15,801 nucleotides of DNA from Acidobacteriota bacterium (GTDB lineage: Bacteria > Acidobacteriota > Polarisedimenticolia > QHYA01), in the NCBI GenBank assembly GCA_003223995.1, contig QHYA01000215.1, positions 1 through 15,801 of the forward strand, read 5' to 3'. Below the pieces are notes generated by a model. It had not been told where the DNA came from. It ran no database searches and was given only the letters and a program-made list of their open reading frames with translations. Numbering within the stretch: the stretch's first letter is position 1; each line of letters begins with the position of its first letter. Positions 1-8,547 of this stretch are shown in pieces. The position numbers and the translations under genes were made by a program.

Positions 1-244
1 GGGGACAGAACCGCTGAGGTGACGTAGTTCAGTGGCATGGCGAGCGTTCCGAGATCCGCGCAGCGCCTACCGTCCGCACGCGACGAAGGAGCGGTTCGCA
101 GCAGCATACCTCTTCAGCGGAGAGGTTCTTCGAGCTCAAGTGAGATTACGACCTGCGCGAGTCGTTCCAGTACGAGTTCGACGAAGACGCTCCGCGACCG
201 GACGGCAGGAAGGGAACAAACCCGACGAGGAGGAAAACGACAAA
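1..244. other. Leading non-coding or unresolved stretch
   Basis: No gene can be supported here. The reading frame of the ATPase stays open upstream to about position 32, but that extension is arginine-rich, resembles no domain and lacks a ribosome site, so I treat it as spurious. Two short stretches look protein-like in different frames: frame 2 reads ERFAAAYLFSGE (about 89-124), and frame 3 reads RFFELK, a TGA stop at 141-143, then DYDLRESFQYEFDEDAP (144-194). This could be the eroded or frameshifted end of an upstream gene, or chance. No promoter or copper-regulator operator was recognised. Confidence 0.3.
227..233 (+). promoter_or_regulatory. Ribosome binding site for the copper ATPase
   Basis: GAGGAGG lies 11 bases upstream of a GTG codon at 245. 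It decides the start: the longer in-frame extension to 32 has no such site and codes for no recognisable domain. Confidence 0.65.
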
Positions 245-2752
<2,508 letters not shown>

Positions 2753-2792
2753 CCGATTTGCTTGGAACCGCGGCGCAAGCTAGCCTATCGTC

Positions 2793-3296
2793 GTGAATCC
2801 TGACTCGTCCGCTCCGGTCCTTCGCCTGCTCGCGGAGCGCTACACCGCCCATCTCGTCGCGGCTCTCGGCCAGCGTCTGGTGAGTGTCGTCCTGTTCGGC
2901 TCGGTCGCGCGGGGCGATCCGTCGGCCACCTCCGACATTGACCTCCTGATCATCGCGGAGGACCTTCCGCCGGGTCAGTTCGCGCGAAAAGCCCTTCTCC
3001 GCTCCGCAGACACCGCCTTCGAGAGGGACCTCGAAGAGGCCGCGGCCACGGGGATCGAAGGCCGCCTAGCGAGGATCGTTCGCACTCCCGCCGAAGCGGC
3101 GCGCGTGATTCCTCTCTACCTCGATCTGACCGAGGACGCCGTGCTGCTCCACGATCGCCCCGGTTTCTTCGCCTCCGTCCTCGATCGCGTGCGCGCCTCG
3201 CTGCGCCGGTTGGGTTCGCGGAGGATTCGGCTGGGAAAGACCTGGTACTGGGACCTGAAGCCGGACTTCACCCGGGGCGAGCGGATCGAGATATGA
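2793..3296 (+). CDS. MNT-type nucleotidyltransferase (antitoxin-like)
   Basis: A 167-residue minimal nucleotidyltransferase. The catalytic signature is intact: GSVARGD at 36-42 followed by SDIDLLI, with Asp48 and Asp50 as the metal-binding pair. The C-terminal end, with a WYWDLKPDF stretch, resembles MNT proteins paired with HEPN proteins. In characterised MNT/HEPN systems the MNT enzyme acts as antitoxin by adenylylating a tyrosine of the HEPN ribonuclease; that role is inferred here from family and position. The start is a GTG at 2793. The stop (TGA 3294-3296) overlaps the ATG of the HEPN remnant at 3293, the usual coupling in these pairs. As the partner is cut short, this may now be an orphan antitoxin. 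Confidence 0.82.
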   Translation: MNPDSSAPVLRLLAERYTAHLVAALGQRLVSVVLFGSVARGDPSATSDIDLLIIAEDLPPGQFARKALLRSADTAFERDLEEAAATGIEGRLARIVRTPAEAARVIPLYLDLTEDAVLLHDRPGFFASVLDRVRASLRRLGSRRIRLGKTWYWDLKPDFTRGERIEI

Positions 3297-3466
3297 CCTC
3301 GGAAGAAATGGCGCGGAGCCACCTCCGGCTGGCGCAGAGGATCCTGGCTGAGGCCGAGCGGCTGCACAGGGACGGCGCATGGAACCTTGTCGTGCGCCGC
3401 TGCCAGGAGTCAGATCAAGCGGCTCGCCCAACCCTCCAGGGGTTCGAATGGAAGGAGGCTCTATGA
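3293..3466 (+). pseudogene. Truncated HEPN-domain protein (57 codons)
   Basis: Begins with ATG at 3293, overlapping the MNT stop by ATGA. The first ~40 residues (MTSEEMARSHLRLAQR..., then GAWNLVVRRCQES) look like helix 1 and the start of helix 2 of a HEPN domain. After the codons for QES (about 3412) the similarity ends. The frame runs through an unrelated tail (DQAARPTLQGFEWKEAL) to TGA 3464-3466, which overlaps the next gene's ATG at 3463. HEPN proteins of this pairing are normally well over 100 residues and carry an RxxxxxH-type ribonuclease motif near the C-terminus. None is present, so it is probably a non-toxic remnant of a 3' deletion. The assignment rests on the short N-terminal pattern and the MNT neighbour. 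Confidence 0.6.
3452..3458 (+). promoter_or_regulatory. Ribosome binding site for the small exported protein
   Basis: AAGGAGG with 4 bases to the ATG at 3463. It selects this start over an in-frame ATG at 3379, because only the 3463 start puts a signal peptide at the N-terminus. The site lies inside the tail of the HEPN remnant. Confidence 0.7.
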
Positions 3467-3864
3467 GATCAAGCAGGATTGTCGCTCTCTCCGCCCTGGT
3501 GATTCTTGCCGCCGTCACGTTCTTCGCGGCCCTCGCTCATCAGCATGACAAGCCCGCCTCGGGGGGAAGCGTCACGGTCACGGGCGAGCTGGTCGACATG
3601 GCCTGCTACATGTCTCACCCCGAAACGGCTCGTGGAGAGAGCCATCGGGGCTGCGCCCAGGGATGTCTGACGAAGGGCCTGCCCATGTCCGTCCTGACGT
3701 CTGGCGGAGATCTGTACCTGCTCCTTCCTGATCATGACAACGAGAAGGTCTATGAGCAGGCCAGAGATTGGGCGGCCGACCAGGTGGAGGTGAAGGGGCG
3801 GCTGGTCAACCAGGGAGGGATCCGGGCGGTCATCGTCGCGGACAGCAAGAAGGTATCCAAGTGA
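3463..3864 (+). CDS. Small exported protein with conserved Cys/His motif, function unknown
   Basis: A 133-residue protein with an N-terminal signal peptide or anchor (MRSSR, then a hydrophobic run to about residue 25). The mature part starts with a His-containing segment (HQHDK, 26-30), then VTGELVDMACYMSHPE and HRGCAQGCLTKG. The three cysteines (Cys48, Cys64, Cys68) and nearby His52 and His61 are suitable for metal, heme or disulfide chemistry. The rest looks like a small beta-rich fold ending in VEVKGRLVNQGGIRAVIV. I recall similar short exported proteins from environmental high-GC bacteria but know of no assigned function. It is not clearly in an operon with queF (36 bases downstream), and a role in copper handling beside the ATPase is only speculation. 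Confidence 0.8.
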   Translation: MRSSRIVALSALVILAAVTFFAALAHQHDKPASGGSVTVTGELVDMACYMSHPETARGESHRGCAQGCLTKGLPMSVLTSGGDLYLLLPDHDNEKVYEQARDWAADQVEVKGRLVNQGGIRAVIVADSKKVSK

Positions 3865-3900
3865 TCGGTTAGGCGACGAAGCATCAGGGAACCAGCAGCG

Positions 3901-4263
3901 ATGCCAGCCCAGCCGTCAAGGACCCTGGAAACCTTCCCGAACCCGAAGCCTGAGCGGGACTACGAAGTCTCGTTCGATTGCCCGGAGTTCACCTGCCTCT
4001 GCCCGAGGACGGGGCAGCCGGACTTCGCGACGATCAGGATTCGATACGTTCCCGACAAGCTCTGCGTGGAGCTGAAGTCCCTGAAGCTCTACCTCTGGTC
4101 GTTCCGCAACGAGGGGGCCTTCCACGAGGCGGTCACCAACAGGATCCTCGATGATCTCGTGGCCGCCACGCAGCCCCGGTCGATGACCGTCGCCGGTGAT
4201 TTCCTCGTCCGGGGCGGAATCCACACCATCGTCACCGCTTCCTACCAGCGGACTGCCCGTTGA
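3901..4263 (+). CDS. queF: NADPH-dependent 7-cyano-7-deazaguanine reductase (QueF, short type)
   Basis: QueF reduces the nitrile of preQ0 to preQ1 with NADPH, a late step in making queuosine for tRNA wobble bases. The 120-residue length fits the single-domain (Bacillus-type) form. Visible motifs are FTCLCPRTGQPDF (30-42), with nucleophile Cys34 and acid Asp41, and the QueF motif ELKSLKLY (57-64) followed by FRNEGAFHE. AGGGA sits 10 bases before the ATG. No other queuosine gene is near, and the 36-base leader is too short for a preQ1 riboswitch plus spacing; I see none. A hairpin follows the stop. Confidence 0.95.
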   Translation: MPAQPSRTLETFPNPKPERDYEVSFDCPEFTCLCPRTGQPDFATIRIRYVPDKLCVELKSLKLYLWSFRNEGAFHEAVTNRILDDLVAATQPRSMTVAGDFLVRGGIHTIVTASYQRTAR

Positions 4264-4275
4264 TTTCGGGCCGCG

Positions 4276-4298
4276 GTCACGCCCGCCGTTCGCGTGAC
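4276..4298. terminator. Hairpin between convergent queF and HDO genes
   Basis: A perfect 7-bp inverted repeat, GTCACGC (4276-4282) and GCGTGAC (4292-4298), with a 9-base loop. It lies 12 bases past the queF stop and covers the stop codon of the minus-strand gene (4277-4279), so it could end transcripts from both sides. There is no T-tract, so strength as an intrinsic terminator is uncertain. Confidence 0.45.
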
Positions 4299-4714
4299 AG
4301 AGCTGGGCGCTCCGAAACTCTCGCTCTCGGCAAACAGCACAGAGCGACCGCCTCGCGGTACTGCTTCCAGAGAGACAGCGAGCGCGAGACGGCGGCGCGG
4401 ACGGCCCGCCGATCAGACGATGTCCGCGCGTGACCGACGACAGCCCTGTAGGCGTCGTGTCGATGTCCCGACTCGACGAGCCTGTGTACCCTCTTCAGCT
4501 CGAGGTATCGCGGATCGAGGCCATGGTGGACGACGAGCGGGTGGCAGGAAAGGTCGGGAGGCTCACCCCCGCCGTTGTTCCCGTTCACCTCGGCCCGGTC
4601 CTCGACGCTCCCCTCGACGAAGACCATCGTCACCGCCGCGCCGACGAGCCAGTAGGCGGTCGTCGCATCGTCCAGCCAGCGCCTGTAGGCGGCGGCTTCG
4701 GGAAGGAGCCTCAC
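4277..4714 (-). CDS. C-terminal part of a heme-oxygenase-like (HDO) iron protein, split gene
   Basis: A 145-codon frame starting at GTG 4714, overlapping the stop of the upstream frame by 4 bases (GTGA). It resembles the second half of HDO-fold proteins (TenA/PqqC/CADD-like, often labelled iron-containing redox enzymes): LLPEAAAYRRWLDDAT, then FVEGS with Glu34, then HPLVVHHGLDPRYLELKRVHRLVESGH. His77, Glu81 and His84 form an HxxxExxH pattern with the same spacing as the C-terminal iron ligands of CADD. The substrate cannot be predicted. I think this and the 4711-4923 frame are halves of one former gene and that the segment between them, expected to carry two more ligands, is gone. It may therefore be a pseudogene fragment. 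Confidence 0.6.
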   Translation of the reverse strand: MRLLPEAAAYRRWLDDATTAYWLVGAAVTMVFVEGSVEDRAEVNGNNGGGEPPDLSCHPLVVHHGLDPRYLELKRVHRLVESGHRHDAYRAVVGHARTSSDRRAVRAAVSRSLSLWKQYREAVALCCLPRARVSERPALSRERRA

Positions 4715-4923
4715 GCCGAGCGGTCATGCACCCGCCTCAGGAAGAGGGGAAAGTCCCGGACGTAGACCTCCCATTCCTGCTGGAAGTGGACCAGGAGCTG
4801 GGCGCGGGTGGCCGGGGGGCTGTTGAGATGGTCCCAGAACCAGTGGTGCTTGGAGTCCATCAGGCGCAGGAGGGATTCCAGCAATCCGCCGCTCTTGAGG
4901 TCCCTGCCGGTGAGCGTCTCCAT
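4711..4923 (-). CDS. N-terminal part of a heme-oxygenase-like (HDO) iron protein, split gene
   Basis: A 70-codon frame from ATG 4923; a TTG at 4959 would add 12 residues. The text HHWFWDHLNSP...RAQLLVHFQQEWEVYVRDFPLFLRRVH matches the first two helices of HDO-fold proteins (H-x-FW...L...QYxxYVxxFPxFL pattern). The frame then stops at TGA 4711-4713, right where the family normally continues into a helix with an E(E)xG motif and a downstream His. The next frame begins by overlap at GTG 4714. No ribosome site is obvious for either start. It lies divergent to citrate synthase. Most likely the front part of a broken gene; translation of two coupled half-proteins is a less likely alternative. Confidence 0.55.
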   Translation of the reverse strand: METLTGRDLKSGGLLESLLRLMDSKHHWFWDHLNSPPATRAQLLVHFQQEWEVYVRDFPLFLRRVHDRSA

Positions 4924-4976
4924 CGAGAAGAATCTGCCGTGAAAGGGGCCATTCCGCAAGCTCCGGGGCTGATAGA

Positions 4977-6155
4977 ATGCCTCCGCTCGGGGTCACTCGA
5001 ATGAAGGAGAAGCTCCAATCCGAAGAAGGCGCAGGCTCCGTCGTGAAGGGGCTGGAGAATGTCGTTGTCGGCACCTCCCGCCTTTCCTACATCGACGGAC
5101 AGCGGGGGAGGCTCGCATACCGGGGATTTACCATCCAGGATCTCGCCGCGGAGGCCAGCTACGAGGAGGTCGCCTACCTGCTCTGGAACGGAGCTCTGCC
5201 GGATCGCGAGCAGCTCGCCGCGCTCAGATCGGCCTTTGCCTCCGAAGGGGTCCTGCCGAGCGAGATCCATGGCCTGATCCGCTCCGCGCCGCGAACGAAG
5301 CCGCCGATGGAGGTCCTGCGCACCGCCGTCTCGGCTCTGTCGCTCCATGATGAGGAGGCGAGCGACCTCGCGTTGGAGGCGAACCGGAGGAAGGCGATCC
5401 GCCTGACGGCGCGCGTCGCCGGCATCGTGGCCGCCACCCACCGCCTGCAAAACGGAAAGGAGCCGCTCGCGCCGAGGGCGGATCTCTCCCACGCCGGCAG
5501 CTTCCTCTACTGCGTGACCGGCGCCCTGCCCGATGCTCGCCGCGAACGGATGTTCGACGTGGCGCTCGTGCTGCACGCCGACCACGGCTTCAACGCCTCG
5601 ACCTTTGCGGCCCGCGTCACCGCCGCCACACTGTCGGACATCTACTCGGCGGTGACCTCCGCCGTGGGGACGCTCATGGGGCCGCTGCACGGCGGAGCGA
5701 ACGAGAAAGTGATAAAGATGCTCCTGGAGGTCGGCGAGCCTTCGCGGGTCGAGCGCTATGTGAGAGAGGCTCTGTCGAGAAGAGAGAGGATCTTCGGCTT
5801 CGGCCACCGGGTCTACAAGGTCGAAGACCCGCGCGCCACGGTCCTCAGGGAGCTTTCACGTGAGGCAGGGGAGCTGGCGGGGGACCTCCGCTGGCACGAG
5901 ATCTCCAGGAAGCTCGAAGAGGTCCTCATGAGGGAGAAGGGGCTGTTCCCCAACGTGGATTTCTATTCGGCGCCGTTCTATCACTCCCTTGGCCTCCCCT
6001 CTTCGCTGTTCGTGCCGGTTTTCGCCGTCAGCAGGATCGCGGGGTGGACGGCCCACCTTCTGGAGCAGTATGCCGACAACAGGCTCATCCGGCCCCGCTC
6101 CCAGTACCTTGGCGTGCCCATCGGTCAGCCCTGGGTCCGGCTCGAGGAGCGCTGA
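4977..6155 (+). CDS. gltA: Citrate synthase (citrate/2-methylcitrate synthase family)
   Basis: Condenses oxaloacetate with acetyl-CoA to citrate, entry to the TCA cycle. The 392-residue length fits the short bacterial/archaeal type rather than the ~430-residue E. coli type. It starts near KGLENVVVGTSRLSYIDG (24-41) and carries the active-site set: LHADHGFNAST (His203), GPLHGGANE (His238), FGHRVYK (His277) and NVDFYS (Asp328), plus RPRSQYLG near the C-terminus for substrate carboxylates. ATG 4977 is the first start; ATG 5001 is equally plausible and neither has a strong ribosome site. Citrate and 2-methylcitrate synthases are hard to separate by motif; no prp genes are nearby, which favours citrate synthase. 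It converges on the LOG gene with only 15 bases between stops. Confidence 0.94.
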   Translation: MPPLGVTRMKEKLQSEEGAGSVVKGLENVVVGTSRLSYIDGQRGRLAYRGFTIQDLAAEASYEEVAYLLWNGALPDREQLAALRSAFASEGVLPSEIHGLIRSAPRTKPPMEVLRTAVSALSLHDEEASDLALEANRRKAIRLTARVAGIVAATHRLQNGKEPLAPRADLSHAGSFLYCVTGALPDARRERMFDVALVLHADHGFNASTFAARVTAATLSDIYSAVTSAVGTLMGPLHGGANEKVIKMLLEVGEPSRVERYVREALSRRERIFGFGHRVYKVEDPRATVLRELSREAGELAGDLRWHEISRKLEEVLMREKGLFPNVDFYSAPFYHSLGLPSSLFVPVFAVSRIAGWTAHLLEQYADNRLIRPRSQYLGVPIGQPWVRLEER

Positions 6156-6170
6156 CTCGCCCCGCGGGAC

Positions 6171-7064
6171 TCAGCCGGCGAAGTCGGGTCCGGTCCTTCC
6201 CGCCGTCACGCCGCTCTCCTTGCGCCCGCGACGCGGTGCGAGGTGCAGGCGCACCAGCTCTGCCGTCAAGTAATCAAAGGCGCAATCGACATCGTCGCAG
6301 CGGTGCACCAGGTCGGGGTCCAGTGGGCCGATCGTCCCCCAGCGGACCATTGCCTTGAAGTCGATGGCCTCGTTCCAGTAGGGGGTGCCGTAGAGAACGA
6401 TGGGCATCTTCTTGCGGGCCTTGCCGGTCTGGACCAGCGTGAGGATCTCGAACAGCTCGTCGAGTGTGCCGAAGCCGCCGGGGAAGAACACCAGCGCCTT
6501 GGCAAGATACGCGAACCAGAACTTCCGCATGAAGAAGTAGTGGAATTCGAAGGCCAGCTCCCGCGAGACGAAGGGATTGATCGTGACCTCGTTGGGCAGG
6601 CTGATGCCGAGCCCGATGGAAAGGCCGGCCGCCTGCGAGGCGCCCCGGTTGGCCGCCTCCATGATTCCCGGACCGGCGCCCGAGCAGACGATGAACCGCC
6701 TGCGATGGTTCGCGAGCCCCTTGGACCACTCCGTGATGCGCTTGGCGAGCGCCACGGCGTCCTCGTAGTAACGGGACATCCTCAGCGCGCGCGTCGCCGT
6801 ATCGAGCGCGAGGCGCAGGGCGGGCGTGGGCCTGCGGGCCGCGTTCAGCGCGGCCTGGGCGCGCTCGACCTCCCCCTTGGCACCCTCGAGGGGAACCGTC
6901 CGGGCTGAGCCGAAGAAGACGATGGTGTCCTCCATGTCGAAGCGGCGGAACCGGGCGGCCGGCTCGAGGTACTCGGAGAGGATGCGCAGGCTGCGGGCAT
7001 CCGGGCTATTGAGGAATTCGAGATTGCGGTAGGCCTTCTCGGGCCGCTGGTTCTTGCGCGACAT
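6171..7064 (-). CDS. LOG-family Rossmann-fold protein (TIGR00730-like)
   Basis: A 297-residue member of the LOG / 'lysine decarboxylase-like' family. Studied members are nucleotide 5'-monophosphate phosphoribohydrolases (cytokinin activation in plants, or nucleotide turnover such as PpnN). Motifs: VFFGSART (49-56, first Rossmann strand), CSGAGPGIMEAANRGA (127-142) and the signature PGGFGTLDE (195-203) with catalytic Glu203, preceded by Arg180-Lys181. The protein is longer than classic ~190-residue LOGs: there is a ~45-residue N-terminal extension and a helical insert (about 60-100) after the first strand. It is not lysine decarboxylase despite old names. The start at ATG 7064 is chosen over GTG 7070 because GAGGTGAG sits just upstream. 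The substrate is not predictable. Confidence 0.88.
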   Translation of the reverse strand: MSRKNQRPEKAYRNLEFLNSPDARSLRILSEYLEPAARFRRFDMEDTIVFFGSARTVPLEGAKGEVERAQAALNAARRPTPALRLALDTATRALRMSRYYEDAVALAKRITEWSKGLANHRRRFIVCSGAGPGIMEAANRGASQAAGLSIGLGISLPNEVTINPFVSRELAFEFHYFFMRKFWFAYLAKALVFFPGGFGTLDELFEILTLVQTGKARKKMPIVLYGTPYWNEAIDFKAMVRWGTIGPLDPDLVHRCDDVDCAFDYLTAELVRLHLAPRRGRKESGVTAGRTGPDFAG

Positions 7065-7065
7065 T

Positions 7066-7073
7066 CTCACCTC
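7066..7073 (-). promoter_or_regulatory. Ribosome binding site for the LOG-family gene
   Basis: GAGGTGAG on the minus strand immediately precedes ATG 7064. An in-frame GTG at 7070 lies inside this motif, so the motif settles the start at 7064. Confidence 0.6.
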
Positions 7074-7096
7074 GACCGCCCGGCGGCGTTGGCTCC

Positions 7097-7114
7097 CGCT
7101 CGCTGCCGCGAGCG
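7097..7114 (-). terminator. Strong hairpin between the TPR gene and the LOG gene
   Basis: CGCTCGC (7097-7103) and GCGAGCG (7108-7114) form a perfect 7-bp GC-rich stem with a 4-base TGCC loop. On the minus strand it lies about 100 bases past the end of the five-gene operon and 33 bases before the LOG start, where it could end the operon or attenuate readthrough. No T-tract follows. Confidence 0.4.
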
Positions 7115-7214
7115 CCCATCCTCCGTGCCCGTCCGCAGGGCGGTCCGAATCTCGAAGCGCGACGAACGATGCAGTACGCGCTTCTTGCGCGCACCGCGAT
7201 GTTGGAATCTCGTA

Positions 7215-7631
7215 TCAAGGCAGGGAACTTGCCAGCTCCTCCAGCCGCTGGCGCGCCGCCTCGGCCTGCTGATGATCCTCGATGCGCGATGCGACCTTCT
7301 CCAGAAGAGACCTCGCCCCTGCGATATTGCCCAGTCCGATCAGCGCTTCGGCGTTCTCGAAGGGGAACTTCTCCGGCGGTCCGGCCGTCTTGAGGAGCGC
7401 CAGGGCCGCAGCGGGATCACCCAGGGCCGTCATGGCGCGGGCCTCGCCCACCGTGACCCGCACCCGGAAGGGCGGCCGGTCGGCTTCCGGAAGACCGGCC
7501 AGCATCGATTCCGCCCGCCGGAATCCTTCGAGGGAGCGCCGGTAGAAGCGCTTCTCGCCGCAGAGGTCCGCCTTCAGCAGGACGGTCTCGACAAGGGAGG
7601 GGTCGGCTCGCAAGGCCTTCTCGGCAGTGCC
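7215..7631 (-). pseudogene. C-terminal fragment of the exported TPR protein, shifted frame
   Basis: This frame continues the TPR protein encoded upstream on the same strand, but one base out of phase. It reads AEKALRADPSLVETVLLKADL..., a natural continuation of the TPR helix pairs, then FENAEALIGLGNIAGARSLLEKVA..., and stops at 7215-7217. The frame is also open further upstream to 7721, but that overlaps the real upstream frame and reads as arginine-rich noise. There is no plausible independent start, so I call it the displaced end of one gene. Joined, the protein would be about 450 residues. Confidence 0.7.
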
Positions 7632-8512
7632 TCCTGCGGCGAGCCGATCGCCTTGACCACGGCGAGGTCGAGGACGAACCGGCCGGTCTCGGGGCTCGCC
7701 TTCGAGGTCTTTTCGAACCATTCCAGAGCGGCGGGAATGTCGCCTCGATACAAGAGCGCTTGCGCGATGTTGTGAGCAGTGTCGGCGTCGGCCGGATCCA
7801 TCCGTGCCGCCCGTTCCAGCGTGGCCAGGCCTCCGTCGAGGTCCCCACTCACCAGAAGCGCTGTCCCCTGGTTGGCCACCAGCGCGGCCGAACCGGGGGC
7901 GGCACGGGCGAGAAGGCCGTAGACGTCCGCGGCGCGTCCGGCCTGGCCATCCTTCAGGTACTCCTCCGCGTAGAAGGCGACCCCATCGAGCGTCTTGCTG
8001 TCGCCGGGGTGCTCCGCCAGGAGGGATCCGATCTCCGGCAGGAGCGCCTCGTGTCGTTTCAGATGGTAGAGAACATCGCAGAGGGCGATACGGATCTCCA
8101 GTCGCGAGGGACCAGCGGCGCGTGCCGCTTGCAGATGGTTGTACGCTTTCAGGAAGGACTGCTGGCTTTCAGCGACGACTGTCGCCAGTGATCCCAGCCG
8201 GATGAGGGATCGCGCGGCGGCATAGCGGATGTCCGCATCACCAGGGGATTTCTTCAGGTACTCCTCGGCGAGCTTGACGACCTCGTCGTCCGAGCCGCGG
8301 TCGTAAAGATCCTTCAACTGCCCAGCAAGAGAAGACGCCGCGCCCGCGGGAGCGTCGTGTTCGGCAGGCGAGTCGGCCTTGGGGGGTGCCGGGGCTGGCG
8401 CGCCTGCCCGTGCGGGGTCTTCTTCTCGAGCGGCGCCCGCAGCAACGGGAGCGAGAAGAAGAGCGCCGGCGAGCAAGCAGGCCGCTGCGGAGGGGCGAAG
8501 GGGTGAACGCAT
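7574..8512 (-). CDS. Exported TPR-repeat protein, truncated by a frameshift
   Basis: From ATG 8512 the product starts with a signal peptide (MRSPLRPS, then a hydrophobic stretch ending APVAAGAA), followed by a Pro/Ala-rich linker and at least five TPR-like helix pairs. A clear repeat is MDPADADTAHNIAQALLYRG, followed by PAALEWFEK. TPR proteins are scaffolds for protein contacts, here probably in the periplasm. After SPQEA (codon 7630-7628) the frame runs into PRRPCEPTPP and stops at 7574, while the TPR pattern goes on in another frame (7215-7631). One base appears lost, or two gained, near 7626-7636. ATG 8533 is an alternative start, 14 bases after the TldE stop. It is the last gene of the TldD/TldE operon; partner unknown. 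Confidence 0.75.
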   Translation of the reverse strand: MRSPLRPSAAACLLAGALLLAPVAAGAAREEDPARAGAPAPAPPKADSPAEHDAPAGAASSLAGQLKDLYDRGSDDEVVKLAEEYLKKSPGDADIRYAAARSLIRLGSLATVVAESQQSFLKAYNHLQAARAAGPSRLEIRIALCDVLYHLKRHEALLPEIGSLLAEHPGDSKTLDGVAFYAEEYLKDGQAGRAADVYGLLARAAPGSAALVANQGTALLVSGDLDGGLATLERAARMDPADADTAHNIAQALLYRGDIPAALEWFEKTSKASPETGRFVLDLAVVKAIGSPQEALPRRPCEPTPPLSRPSC

Positions 8513-8547
8513 CGATCTTGCCGAGAGAAGCATTCTAGCGCCCGAGA

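Noticed and set aside
17..100. GTAGTTCAGTGG, resembling the D-arm of a tRNA at the window start
   Set aside because: No 7-bp acceptor stem, anticodon stem or matching T-arm at a workable distance could be found.
3436..3450. GGGGTTCGAATGG, resembling a tRNA T-arm, near the HEPN break
   Set aside because: The bases after the loop do not pair with those before it, and no acceptor or anticodon arm is present, so it is not a tRNA or attachment-site remnant.
3864..3901. Possible preQ1 riboswitch before queF
   Set aside because: Only 36 bases separate the genes and no aptamer-like pairing is visible.
4294..5004. 236-codon plus-strand frame across the HDO gene
   Set aside because: Its translation is a low-complexity Arg/Ser/Pro mix, whereas the minus-strand frames show HDO-fold motifs.
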